Positions 43,516 to 52,347 of a DNA stretch of 64,000 nt are shown piece after piece. Numbering within the stretch: position 1 is the first letter of the stretch; every line of letters starts with the position of its first letter. Source of the stretch: Arenibacter sp. ARW7G5Y1 (GTDB lineage: Bacteria > Bacteroidota > Bacteroidia > Flavobacteriales > Flavobacteriaceae); contig NZ_QJJZ01000005.1 of assembly GCF_003201775.1 (NCBI RefSeq), positions 124,001-188,000 of the forward strand, written 5' to 3'. A program made the position numbers and the translations under genes. The notes under the pieces were generated by a model. The model saw only the letters and a program-made list of their open reading frames with translations. It had not been told where the DNA came from and did no database searches.

Positions 43516-43938
43516 ATGAAACCAGTTTTTTATACCGCAAGCTTATTGGCTGCAATATTATTAATGAGTTTTAACAGCCCTAATACCTATAATTTGAAAG
43601 AGGATACAAGTATGGAAAATTCCAAAAAACAGGACAGCGTATTACGCCATGTAGTACTTTTTAAATTTAAGGCCAACACCTCCAAAGAGGACATTGCAAA
43701 AGTAGAGGCCGCTTTTAGTGACCTACCTGCTAAAATACCGCAGATAGTAGGTTATGAATGGGGCCTTAACAATAGCCCTGAAGGTTTGGACAAAGGGTTT
43801 ACCCATTGTTTTTTCCTGACTTTCAACAGCGAAGAAGATCGTGCCATATATCTACCCCACCCAGACCATAAGGCTTTTGGCGCTATATTGACTCCACATT
43901 TGGAAGATGTTACCGTGGTGGATTATTGGACCAAGTAA
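43516..43938 (+). CDS. Exported Dabb (stress-responsive alpha/beta barrel) protein
   Basis: 140 residues: an N-terminal signal peptide (about 1-25), then a Dabb domain (about 43-138) with VLRHVVLFKFKANTSKEDI, EWGLNNSPEGLDKGFTHCFF and HPDHKAFGAILTPHLEDV. Dabb proteins form dimeric alpha/beta barrels; some are polyketide cyclases or stress proteins, most unknown. Export is unusual for the wider family but known in Bacteroidota. It is convergent with pyrD across a terminator. Confidence 0.87.
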   Translation: MKPVFYTASLLAAILLMSFNSPNTYNLKEDTSMENSKKQDSVLRHVVLFKFKANTSKEDIAKVEAAFSDLPAKIPQIVGYEWGLNNSPEGLDKGFTHCFFLTFNSEEDRAIYLPHPDHKAFGAILTPHLEDVTVVDYWTK

Positions 43939-43983
43939 TAAAAAAATAGTCGTCATTTATTGAGGCTTCCAAAGAAAAATAGG

Positions 43984-44029
43984 AAATAAAAACAGGCTTG
44001 CCCATTACGGGATAAGCCTGTTTTTATTT
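43984..44029. terminator. Bidirectional terminator between the Dabb gene and pyrD
   Basis: A 16-base perfect outer stem (43984-43999 with 44014-44029) with further partial pairing inside; the A/T flanks allow function on both strands. Confidence 0.88.
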
Positions 44030-44061
44030 TAAAAAAATATAAGGAACAAGAACTATCCCTT

Positions 44062-45105
44062 TCAGTTGATGGACCTTTTAATAATGGCCTTATTGATTCT
44101 CTTTATAAGCGCCGGGCCTTCATAGATAAAACCTGTATATAATTGGACCAAATCAGCACCAGCGTCCAATTTCTCAAGAGCATCTTCCGCTGAATGAATT
44201 CCTCCGACCCCAATAATAGGAAATGCTTTATTGCTTTTTTGGGACAAAAACCGTATAACTTCTGTACTTCTGTTGCCAAGTGGTCGCCCACTTAAACCTC
44301 CGGTTTCTTCTTTTAACAAAATATCGGATTTCAAATTATTGCGGGCAATAGTTGTATTGGTAGCAATGACACCATCTATGTCCGTATCCTGGACAATGCC
44401 TATAATATCCAGTAATTGGTCATTTGTTAGATCGGGCGCTATTTTTAAAAGTATTGGTTTCGGCTTACTGTCCTTTGCTTTTGCCAATTTGGTATTTTCC
44501 TTTTTCAATTCCTTTAACAAAGCCGTCAAAGGTTCCCTATCCTGAAGTTCCCTAAGGCCGGGAGTATTTGGTGAGCTAACATTTACAACAAAATAATCCA
44601 CATGGTCGAACAGGGCATCAAAACATATTAAATAATCCTTTGCTGCAAGTTCATTGGGCGTCACCTTGTTCTTTCCTATATTGCCACCGATCAATACACG
44701 ATGCCTCTTTTTAAGATTTTCAACAGCATCGAAAACACCCTTGTTATTAAACCCCATTCTATTTATGATGGCCTGGTCCTTCTTTAAGCGAAACAAGCGT
44801 TTTTTGGGATTTCCCTCCTGAGGCTTGGGAGTCAAAGTACCTATTTCAATAAAGCCAAATCCAAAGTCGGAAAGTTCATTGTACAACTTGGCATCCTTGT
44901 CGAAACCTGCTGCCAAACCTACTGGATTTTTAAATTTCAACCCAAACAATTCACGTTCCAAACGAGGGTCATTGACCAAATATATGGCCCTAAATATCCC
45001 GGCAAATCCTAAACTGGAAAAAAAGCGAATGGTCTTAAAAATAAAATGGTGAACCCTTTCTGGATCAATTAGAAAAAGGATTGGGCGGATAAGCTGCTTA
45101 TACAT
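44062..45105 (-). CDS. pyrD: Quinone-dependent dihydroorotate dehydrogenase (class 2)
   Basis: 347 residues. It oxidises dihydroorotate to orotate in pyrimidine synthesis, passing electrons to quinone at the inner membrane. N-terminal helices ([20 protein letters not shown]) form the quinone/membrane site of class 2 enzymes. The FMN barrel has [55 protein letters not shown] with the catalytic serine, and [15 protein letters not shown] -7 box (TATTTTTG, plus 45121-45128) lies 15 bases before the ATG. Confidence 0.97.
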   Translation of the reverse strand: MYKQLIRPILFLIDPERVHHFIFKTIRFFSSLGFAGIFRAIYLVNDPRLERELFGLKFKNPVGLAAGFDKDAKLYNELSDFGFGFIEIGTLTPKPQEGNPKKRLFRLKKDQAIINRMGFNNKGVFDAVENLKKRHRVLIGGNIGKNKVTPNELAAKDYLICFDALFDHVDYFVVNVSSPNTPGLRELQDREPLTALLKELKKENTKLAKAKDSKPKPILLKIAPDLTNDQLLDIIGIVQDTDIDGVIATNTTIARNNLKSDILLKEETGGLSGRPLGNRSTEVIRFLSQKSNKAFPIIGVGGIHSAEDALEKLDAGADLVQLYTGFIYEGPALIKRINKAIIKRSIN

Positions 45106-45120
45106 TTAATTTATTTTCCG

Positions 45121-45128
45121 CAAAAATA
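45121..45128 (-). promoter_or_regulatory. -7 promoter element of pyrD
   Basis: Minus strand TATTTTTG, full match to TAnnTTTG, 15 bases before the pyrD ATG. Confidence 0.5.
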
Positions 45129-45186
45129 CAAACTACCCGAGCTAAACCATCTTAAACACAGGCTTTTTATTAACATTTAGCATAAG

Positions 45187-45603
45187 TTATTCCATTACCA
45201 CCTCTAGTGGCTTCCGGGATACTTCCTGACAAAGCGCAACGTATCTTTGGTATTGTTTTTCATTGAAAAGTGCTAACAGTTTAAGATCGTATTTTTTAAA
45301 AATTTGCTTCATTCTTTCCTCCAGAACCTTATACTTCGCTCCCAAGGCCGTTAAATCCTCAGGCGTACTTTGCGGGTGGGTTTCAAAAAGGTTTTTCCGT
45401 TCTTCGTCCAATAATCGGGTTTCAATTTCCAGTGCCGCCTTAAACTCCTCCAAGTTGGTTATCTGATCATCTTTAAGTTGAAATATCTGTATTATGGTAT
45501 CCGATTCCGTAGCTCCAATGGCCAAACTACATTCCTGTTGCGCCTGTGTAGACATACAAAATCCGACAATAAGAACCAAGGTTGAAAAAACTTTTTTGAA
45601 CAT
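45187..45603 (-). CDS. Small exported protein, hypothetical
   Basis: 138 residues from the ATG at 45603, where a signal peptide starts (MFKKVFSTLVLIVGFCMSTQAQ). A longer frame up to 45738 runs through the intergenic repeats and is rejected. The mature part is helical and charged, with several Glu/Lys-rich helices (EERKNLFE, LEERMKQIFKKYDLKLL, FNEKQYQRYVALCQEV), reminiscent of short periplasmic helical proteins such as Spy/CpxP-like ones, but no LTxxQ motif is visible. Function unknown. Confidence 0.7.
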   Translation of the reverse strand: MFKKVFSTLVLIVGFCMSTQAQQECSLAIGATESDTIIQIFQLKDDQITNLEEFKAALEIETRLLDEERKNLFETHPQSTPEDLTALGAKYKVLEERMKQIFKKYDLKLLALFNEKQYQRYVALCQEVSRKPLEVVME

Positions 45604-45723
45604 AGATTTTTGTGCTGGTTTAAAATACAAATATAAGGTATAAATATAATGACTTGCCGCGCCAAAAGGCATCTTTAAATATAAACAAATTGAAGAATAA
45701 AAGGTATTAAACCTCAGGGCAAT

Positions 45724-45767
45724 CCTGTCTGCCGACATAGGCAGGCCTGTCTGCCGACAAAGGCAGG
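45724..45767. repeat. Two tandem 22-base repeats with internal dyad symmetry
   Basis: Units 45724-45745 and 45746-45767 differ by one base. Each begins CCTGTCTGCCGACA and ends GGCAGG, so CTGCC and GGCAG can pair within a unit. GC-rich in an AT-rich setting. Similar palindromic CTGCCGAC/GGCAG elements are common in Bacteroidota intergenic regions (from memory). Confidence 0.85.
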
Positions 45768-45818
45768 CCCTGAACCCAATAATAGGAACCGACCCAAGGG
45801 TAGAGGTATTGAACCTAG

Positions 45819-45841
45819 ATCCCGCCGAAATAAGGCGGGAT
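45819..45841. repeat. GC-rich hairpin
   Basis: ATCCCGCC (45819-45826) and GGCGGGAT (45834-45841) form a perfect 8-base stem with a 7-base loop. There is no T-run, so it is not a typical terminator. Confidence 0.8.
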
Positions 45842-46019
45842 TAGTTCAACTTGCAATTTTTAGTGCGTCTTACCGACTTCTCAAAATTGAGTTTCACCAA
45901 TAAAATACATAAGTGGAACATTACACTGGCATACCAAATCAGATGGCACCGAGCAATAGGGCCCACCATATAATCCAAGACAGTTGTCACAGCAGGACTA
46001 AATAAAAAATAATAAGCTG

Positions 46020-46027
46020 TATTTTTG
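46020..46027 (+). promoter_or_regulatory. -7 promoter element of pepT
   Basis: TATTTTTG, full match to TAnnTTTG, 16 bases before the pepT ATG. Confidence 0.5.
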
Positions 46028-46043
46028 ATTAAAATTTAGTTTT

Positions 46044-47270
46044 ATGCAACACATTATAGACCGGTTCATTAGTTATATAACCATAGACACCCAAAGCGAC
46101 CCTAACTCCAATACCACTCCTAGTACCGAAAAGCAATGGACACTTGCCCATAAATTAGTGGAGGAACTCAAGCAAATAGGAATGGAGGATGTTGTTATTG
46201 ATGACAAGGCTTACATTATGGCCACATTACCCGGTAATATGGAAAAGGAGGTACCTACAATTGGGTTTATTTCCCATTTTGATACTTCTCCAGATTTCAC
46301 GGCCACTGACGTAAAACCACAAATAATCAAGGATTATAATGGAGGCGATATTGTTCTGAACAAGGCGGAAAATATTATTCTCTCTCCTAGTTATTTCGAT
46401 GACCTGTTGCTGTACAAGGGCAATACCCTTATCACCACAGATGGCACCACATTGTTAGGTGCCGATGATAAGGCCGGAATTACAGAGATCATTACGGCCA
46501 TGGAATATTTAATACAACATCCGGAAATTAAACATGGTACCATTAGAGTAGGTTTTACCCCGGACGAAGAAATTGGCCGCGGCGCACACCATTTTGATGT
46601 TGCAACCTTTGGAGCCGATTGGGCCTATACAATGGATGGCAGCCAAATTGGGGAATTGGAGTATGAAAACTTTAATGCGGCAGGTGCCAAAATAACGATT
46701 AAGGGAAAAAGTGTACATCCTGGGTATGCCAAAGGTAAAATGGTCAATGCCATTTTGATCGCAAACGATTTTATTTCCCAATTACCAGGACATGAAGTTC
46801 CTCAAAAAACTACGGGAAGGGAAGGTTTCTTTCACGTGCACCACATTAAAGGGGAAATTGAGCTTGCCGAAATTGAACTGATCATAAGGGATCACGACCT
46901 TAAAAAATTTAAACAGCGTAAAGAACTATTACATCATATCACGGAAAAATTAAATGCGGAATACGGGGAATTCGTAACGTTGGATATCAAGGACCAATAT
47001 TTTAATATGCGCGAAAAAATTGAACCTGTAATGCATATCGTCGATATCGCCAAAGAGGCTATGGAAAGCTTACATATTAAGCCCATAATCAAACCCATAC
47101 GAGGTGGCACCGACGGTTCACAACTTAGCTACATGGGACTTCCATGCCCCAATATATTTGCAGGCGGACATAATTTCCACGGTAAATATGAGTATGTCCC
47201 AGTGGAAAGCATGCAGAAAGCGGTGGATGTTATCGTAAAAATTTGCGAAATTACAGCCGCAAGGGAGTAA
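46044..47270 (+). CDS. pepT: Peptidase T (tripeptide aminopeptidase)
   Basis: 408 residues. PepT removes the N-terminal residue of tripeptides in the cytoplasm using two Zn2+. M20 family marks: [11 protein letters not shown] (first metal His and Asp), [14 protein letters not shown] (bridging Asp), [14 protein letters not shown] (catalytic Glu pair) and, late, [20 protein letters not shown] then [11 protein letters not shown] with the last metal His. A dimerisation lid domain (about 205-310) is inserted. Length is standard. Confidence 0.97.
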   Translation: MQHIIDRFISYITIDTQSDPNSNTTPSTEKQWTLAHKLVEELKQIGMEDVVIDDKAYIMATLPGNMEKEVPTIGFISHFDTSPDFTATDVKPQIIKDYNGGDIVLNKAENIILSPSYFDDLLLYKGNTLITTDGTTLLGADDKAGITEIITAMEYLIQHPEIKHGTIRVGFTPDEEIGRGAHHFDVATFGADWAYTMDGSQIGELEYENFNAAGAKITIKGKSVHPGYAKGKMVNAILIANDFISQLPGHEVPQKTTGREGFFHVHHIKGEIELAEIELIIRDHDLKKFKQRKELLHHITEKLNAEYGEFVTLDIKDQYFNMREKIEPVMHIVDIAKEAMESLHIKPIIKPIRGGTDGSQLSYMGLPCPNIFAGGHNFHGKYEYVPVESMQKAVDVIVKICEITAARE

Positions 47271-47316
47271 GCTATACTGCTCTAAAACCTTGCTTTTAAT
47301 ATCTCTGTAAGGCATC

Positions 47317-47913
47317 ATGAACAATCAGGAAAAGATAGAAGCCTATTATGCAAAAGAACAACCCTTTAAGGAAGCCATAGGGCTTTTGCGGAAATTGACC
47401 CTTAAAACCGAACTTTTGGAAACTTACAAATGGGGTGTTCCGGTATACACCATAGATAAAAAGAATGTTCTTGGTATTTTGGCCTTTAAACATCATTTTG
47501 GAATATGGTTCTATAATGGCGCCTACTTAAAAGACCCAAAAAAAGTACTGGAAAATGCCCAAGAGGGTAAAACAAAGGCCATGAGACATTGGAGGTTCAC
47601 CTCTATAACCGATATAGACAAAGCGGCCGTTTTAACCTATTATCATGAAGCTATTGCCAACCAAAAAAAAGGATTGGTACTAGTTCCCAAAAAAAATATA
47701 CCGATTGCCATACCCTCCTTGTTAAAAAAAGCTATGGAAAGCAACAATGCCTTAAAAACAAATTTTGAAAGCATAACACCCTATAAGCAAAGGGAATACT
47801 GCGAATACATTACGGAGGCCAAACAAGAAAAAACAAAAATCGCGCGCTTGGAAAAAAGTGTCGCACTCCTATTACAAGGGCTGGGGCTGTACGACAAATA
47901 CAGGAAGGGGTAG
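47317..47913 (+). CDS. DUF1801 / YdeI (OmpD-associated)-like protein
   Basis: 198 residues, cytoplasmic. The N-terminal half (about 1-115) matches the DUF1801 fold: PFKEAIGLLRKLTLKTELLE, YKWGVPVYTIDKKNVLGI, AFKHHFGIWFYNGAYLKDP. The C-terminal part contains the bacteriocin-protection YdeI-type end with ALKTNFESITPYKQREYCEY. YdeI of Salmonella and relatives is linked with resistance to cationic peptides, but the mechanism is unproven. It lies 46 bases after pepT on the same strand. Six heptamer repeats follow directly after its stop. Confidence 0.87.
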   Translation: MNNQEKIEAYYAKEQPFKEAIGLLRKLTLKTELLETYKWGVPVYTIDKKNVLGILAFKHHFGIWFYNGAYLKDPKKVLENAQEGKTKAMRHWRFTSITDIDKAAVLTYYHEAIANQKKGLVLVPKKNIPIAIPSLLKKAMESNNALKTNFESITPYKQREYCEYITEAKQEKTKIARLEKSVALLLQGLGLYDKYRKG

Positions 47914-47919
47914 AAAGTG

Positions 47920-47961
47920 GTCAGTAGTCAGTAGTCAGTAGTCAGTAGTCAGTAGTCAGTA
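47920..47961. repeat. Six tandem copies of GTCAGTA
   Basis: 42 bases of exact heptamer repeats, starting 6 bases after the stop of the DUF1801 gene at 47913. No spacers, so it is not a CRISPR. It is a candidate variable-number repeat. Confidence 0.95.
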
Positions 47962-48013
47962 TCAAAAAAATAAATGGAATTGGATATTCCAATCCTGTCC
48001 TGATGTATTTGAT

Positions 48014-49591
48014 TTATTTCGTGGTATTTTCCAATACTATTATTGACGGTCCGTTGGACAGCCATTTTTGGCCCAGGCCAGTCGTATCCCCTAATGGTAA
48101 AAAATACACAAAAGACCCAAGGGCCAAGTCAATATCCCCATCCGCATCCATATCCTCCGCATCCATTACGATCCATCGTCCTTTGAACGATTCCGGAAAG
48201 GAGTAGGCCTCAAATTTCATATTACCCTTATTTTCCAGATATACGAAACTCTCTTCTGGAGTGCTGGCATAGTCAGGAAAAAATGAAATGGCAGCAATAT
48301 CCAAGTCCCCGTCCAAATCATAATCTCTGGGCATTGCTTTATAGGCCCCGTTTAAATGGTAGAAGTAAGATTGCTTAAAATTTAATTCCCCATCGTTAAG
48401 AAATATATAAACACCGTGATAGTCTTTTAAGATGGGGGTTTTATCAGCATTATCCCCACAGACATATAAGATATCATCCAAACCATCGCCATTAAAATCT
48501 ACCAACTCCATATACTGGGAACCGTTGAGAGGAAGAAAAGACAACAATCTTTTGGCCAAAAACGTGCCATCTCCCTGATTTTGATAAAATACAACCCCTT
48601 CATCCCCTTGGGCCATAAGCACAAAAATATCTTGGAGACCATCCCCATTGGCATCCTTTATCACTGCAGTAATGGCACCCGACCTATAGTCTAACTCCCT
48701 CATCGTATATGTATCGCCTCCCATATTTTCGTACCAAACCAGTTTTCCGGTTTCATTGCCGTATTCACAGGCAACCACGTCTTCCAATCCATCGTTATTT
48801 AAATCCCCATATGCCATATTTACCGGCCTTTGCAAATTGGGAATCACCTCATTGGAAGTGTATGAATCTGTTGTTCCCTTGGTAAATATTTTTTGTAAAG
48901 CCCCATCCGACACGTCATTGGGAAAAATGTTTTTCCCTGCAGTTGTCAAATAAATAGTATCATAACTTTCGTAATAATGCACAGGCGCCGTTTTAAGTCC
49001 AAGAACAAAATCCTTTTCAAGATCTTTGGTCAGAAATGTTAGGCTATTTATATTTCGTTTACTATCTGCGAATACCACTCCCCTATTTTCCGGAAGGATT
49101 TTCACCATGGTCGTTAGGGCGGGAATATGGGAAAAAGCAGGCTCCCTGTATTTAAAATGCTCAAGCCCCATTTTAATTTTTTTCGTCTTTTGGGGGGGTA
49201 TAAGGGAGTCAGGTGCACGGTCAAGGTAATAATCCACTATTTTATTCCAATCCGCTTCGGCAATAAGTGGTCTTTCCGGAAATATATTCGCTTTTTTGAC
49301 CACTTCCCCGCTTCTGCCCTTGTCAAAGAGGCTGTCTGGTCTTACATGCCCTTTATAAATTCCCAATCGATGGCCCATTGCAGGAAGTACATCGTTGTGC
49401 CAAACGGACTTTGGCAACAATTCCGGTTTCACCAAAAGATGGCAACTGGAGCAATGAATTTTGGCCAATTGGTTTCCCGAGAGATTAGTGGCGGGAATTT
49501 CCTTGAATTCCGTCTCCTGTAATTCCTTTTTGTTTCCGGAACAGGAAAATAGCAAGCCTATAAGGAGGGCGAGCGAAAAAATATTCTTCAT
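48014..49591 (-). CDS. Lipoprotein with a cytochrome c-type motif and VCBS/FG-GAP repeats
   Basis: 525 residues. The lipoprotein signal ends at LLFSC (cysteine 17). Next comes a CxxCH heme-attachment motif, CSSCH (47-51), with AMGHRLG about 20 residues on as a candidate axial Met. From about residue 230 five or more Asp-rich, Ca2+-loop-like repeats follow, of the FG-GAP/VCBS propeller type (DLNNDGLEDVVAC, DANGDGLQDIFVL, DFNGDGLDDILYV, DYDLDGDLDIAAI, DMDADGDIDLALG). Such chimeras occur on the outer surface of Bacteroidota; a redox role combined with a binding propeller is inferred. It stands alone with the SLC13 gene upstream on the same strand. Confidence 0.87.
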   Translation of the reverse strand: MKNIFSLALLIGLLFSCSGNKKELQETEFKEIPATNLSGNQLAKIHCSSCHLLVKPELLPKSVWHNDVLPAMGHRLGIYKGHVRPDSLFDKGRSGEVVKKANIFPERPLIAEADWNKIVDYYLDRAPDSLIPPQKTKKIKMGLEHFKYREPAFSHIPALTTMVKILPENRGVVFADSKRNINSLTFLTKDLEKDFVLGLKTAPVHYYESYDTIYLTTAGKNIFPNDVSDGALQKIFTKGTTDSYTSNEVIPNLQRPVNMAYGDLNNDGLEDVVACEYGNETGKLVWYENMGGDTYTMRELDYRSGAITAVIKDANGDGLQDIFVLMAQGDEGVVFYQNQGDGTFLAKRLLSFLPLNGSQYMELVDFNGDGLDDILYVCGDNADKTPILKDYHGVYIFLNDGELNFKQSYFYHLNGAYKAMPRDYDLDGDLDIAAISFFPDYASTPEESFVYLENKGNMKFEAYSFPESFKGRWIVMDAEDMDADGDIDLALGSFVYFLPLGDTTGLGQKWLSNGPSIIVLENTTK

Positions 49592-49757
49592 GCGATTTTA
49601 TATAATAAACAGGAATTCGATAAAAAATGTCCTCCCAATATTTCCTAATCTACGAAGATACTGCCGAATTTTCAAGTATGAAGTCAATATCGCGCACTAC
49701 ATTGGTTTTAGAAAGTGTATATTTATGAAAAGGAGAATTAATCTACAGAAAAAAATA

Positions 49758-51575
49758 CTATGCCATTCCTACTAATAGAAAGGTTGCCAGCATCCATAAT
49801 ATAAGGCTTAAAATCCCCCCTATAACGAAGAAATGTTTGAATCTGTAATTACCAATTCCGTAAATCAAGGTATTGGTTTGATAACCTACTGGAGTGAAAA
49901 AACTAAAATTGGCAGCAAACATTACAGCTAGGATAAATGGCTTAACATCCAAATTCAATCCGCTTGCCAATGCCAATGCTATCGGTGTCATTATAATAGC
50001 AGTGGCATTATTGCTAACCACACCGCTCATGACCATGGTGACAAAAAAAAGACTCCCAATAATTATAATTTTGGATTGGCCTACTAGCAGACCCAATAAT
50101 TTTTCCGAAATCCACATATCCGCTCCCGTATTGTGCATGGCGATACCCAAAGGTATCATCCCGGCCAACAAAAAGAAAATTTGCCAATTTACCTTTTTGT
50201 AAACACTTTCCAAATTTAAATTATTCGTCAGCAATAATACCGAAACACCTGCCAGTGCACTGACCATAATAGTTAGTACCCCTGTAGCAGCCAAAACGAC
50301 CACTAAACCAAGAACAACCAGGGATAAAATCCTTCCGAATCGGGAATGGGTCTTCTGGGAATCAAACTGCTGCAAAAGCACAATGTTTTCAATGGCCTCC
50401 AAAGATTTTATATTTTGCCTACTTACATCCACCAGTAAACGGTCACCGGCTTTGAGCATCAATTTATCGGAACTGCTCCTAACCAATCGCTCTTTTATAT
50501 TGATCAAAGTCCTACGCTTTTTAATAGCCACAGGTACAATGTCCTGTTGCATATAGCCCCTTAAATTTCCCAATGTCTTGCCTAAGAGTGCCGCTCCGGG
50601 AAGCATTAAAAGCTCTACAAACACCCGTTCCTCCAATTTGGGAACCTGGTCTTCCGCAGTAGAGTGTTGATCCGTTCCCATCCAATAATTTTGCTCGTTA
50701 AGTTGTAAATTTTGGGAGTCCTTCAATTTGGTTAGACTTAAAATATTGCACATTAATAGTAATTGATCATTTTCCTTTAGGGTAATATATTTTCCAGGTG
50801 AATTGTGAATCCTATTGTCCCTTATCAATTTCAGTATTGATATTTCCGGATTGTTATACAAAAATGTTTCCTCCAACCTTTTGTTTATCAACTTGGAGCC
50901 GGATTTTATCCTGACATTGGTAATATAGTCCGAAACACCATAATCGTTTCCCAATTCCCTTTTCCCGCCCCAAGGCAACCACCTCAACATTAAGCTTAGG
51001 TACACAATGGCCACCGCCAAAAAAAACAGTCCCAAGGTCGTAAATTCGAAAAATCGCAGTGCCGGTGCTCCCAGATTCTGTGCAACAGAATTTACGATAA
51101 GGTTGGTGGAGGTACCCATTAAAGTACAAGAGCCCCCCAAGATTCCTGCAAAAGAAATGGGCAACAATAATTTGGATTTGGAAATATTGAAGCGATCGGA
51201 GAGTTGGTTGATAATTTTAATAAAAACAATGACAACTGCCGTAGTACTTATAAATGCCGATATACCTGCAGTTACAATCATAAAAATAGGCGCTATTACA
51301 AACAATGGGTAACCTTTAATTTTACCCAAACCGGAAGTGAGCCAGGTTATGACCCCATTTTCCTCCATGGCTATGGCCAGGATCATCAAGGCCAAAACCG
51401 CAATAGTAGCACTATTGGAAAATCCGCTTATGGCCTCTTCCGGTTTCACAAGCCCCAATAAGGTTAAAGAAACAATTATAAAAAACGCAATTTTATCTAC
51501 TGGAAAAACTTCCAGTGCAAATAAGATTATGGTTATAAATAAAACCAAAAACACCAATCCCATTTCCAATGTCAT
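49758..51575 (-). CDS. SLC13-family (DASS) transporter with two RCK_C domains
   Basis: 605 residues. N- and C-terminal membrane halves of about five to six spans each are separated by two soluble domains of the TrkA-C (RCK_C) type (about 215-290 and 315-400): e.g. GKYITLKENDQLLLMCN and LMLKAGDRLLVDVS. Membrane motifs are ISTTAVVIVFIKII, GGSCTLMGTSTNLIVNS (SNT-like sodium/anion site) and, in the second half, GVVSNNATAIIMTPIALALA with TPVGYQTN. Members import sulfate, dicarboxylates or similar anions with Na+. The ion cannot be chosen from sequence alone. Confidence 0.92.
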   Translation of the reverse strand: MTLEMGLVFLVLFITIILFALEVFPVDKIAFFIIVSLTLLGLVKPEEAISGFSNSATIAVLALMILAIAMEENGVITWLTSGLGKIKGYPLFVIAPIFMIVTAGISAFISTTAVVIVFIKIINQLSDRFNISKSKLLLPISFAGILGGSCTLMGTSTNLIVNSVAQNLGAPALRFFEFTTLGLFFLAVAIVYLSLMLRWLPWGGKRELGNDYGVSDYITNVRIKSGSKLINKRLEETFLYNNPEISILKLIRDNRIHNSPGKYITLKENDQLLLMCNILSLTKLKDSQNLQLNEQNYWMGTDQHSTAEDQVPKLEERVFVELLMLPGAALLGKTLGNLRGYMQQDIVPVAIKKRRTLINIKERLVRSSSDKLMLKAGDRLLVDVSRQNIKSLEAIENIVLLQQFDSQKTHSRFGRILSLVVLGLVVVLAATGVLTIMVSALAGVSVLLLTNNLNLESVYKKVNWQIFFLLAGMIPLGIAMHNTGADMWISEKLLGLLVGQSKIIIIGSLFFVTMVMSGVVSNNATAIIMTPIALALASGLNLDVKPFILAVMFAANFSFFTPVGYQTNTLIYGIGNYRFKHFFVIGGILSLILWMLATFLLVGMA

Positions 51576-51730
51576 CCCATCATTATTAAACTAAAAACCC
51601 CTTAAAATCCAAAAACAAAAAACACCCCTCCTTACCACAGATAGTATATAACAACCAATACATGCTTTGATTAAGAACTATTTGCAGTTGCAAATCACCT
51701 ACCTCAAGGTGATTTATATCGGGGCCAAAC

Positions 51731-52060
51731 TCAATTTGGAAACATCATATTCACTTTTTGACATTCCTCCATGCATTTCACGCAGGAATTGGCACAATCC
51801 TCGCAATGTTTATGGTCATGCTGAGCACATTGTTCCGCACACCACTGACATACTCTTGCACAGAGGTTACAATAATCCTTGGCATAGGTATTGCCTGCCA
51901 TTAAAAATTGTAATGTAGAGGTACAGGATTCAATACACAATATGCAACAAAGGGGGCAATCATTTTTACTTTCATTTCCAGACATTTGAAGTAAGCAATA
52001 TTGACAATCGGCTATACATTTACGACAAGCCTCTATACAATCCAAATAGGGTGTTTCCAT
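51731..52060 (-). CDS. Cysteine-rich four-helix-bundle copper-binding-type protein
   Basis: 109 residues from the ATG at 52060 (a start at 52084 would add 8 residues). Twenty of these are cysteines, mostly in C-x3-C and C-x2-C spacing along four helices: DCIEACRKCIADCQYC, CPLCCILCIESC, CNLCARVCQWCAEQC and CEDCANSCVKCMEEC. This is the DUF326/Csp pattern: a bundle whose cysteines line the interior and store Cu(I). No signal peptide, so cytoplasmic (Csp3-like). It is divergent from the DUF294 regulator gene. No copper ATPase or CueR-type regulator is nearby. Confidence 0.87.
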   Translation of the reverse strand: METPYLDCIEACRKCIADCQYCLLQMSGNESKNDCPLCCILCIESCTSTLQFLMAGNTYAKDYCNLCARVCQWCAEQCAQHDHKHCEDCANSCVKCMEECQKVNMMFPN

Positions 52061-52347
52061 AGCGCTAACAATTACGGTTACCATAAAATTATATTACCCC
52101 ATTTTAATTTATTAGCCCAATTGGATATTATATGAACCTTATTGACATTTATGGTTTCTGGGCAAAACAATATAAATCACATCAACTTTTCTTTAAATGA
52201 TGCTTTATAAAATTTAACTTTACCCTTATTAATATTTGGTAAGCACCAAAACAAAATAGCTATTGGTCTCCTATTGAATTTCAAAATCTTGAAATGGGAA
52301 GGGAACAATGGTTTTACTATACGCCAAGGATCAACAAATAATATTTG

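Larger units (their letters stand above)
45604..46043. other. 440-base intergenic region with repeats before pepT
   Basis: No gene seen. It holds a direct pair of 22-base repeats (45724-45767), a GC-rich hairpin (45819-45841) and the pepT -7 box (46020-46027). Confidence 0.6.

Noticed and set aside
47920-47961. Possible CRISPR array
   Set aside because: Heptamers are directly adjacent without spacers and no cas genes are present.
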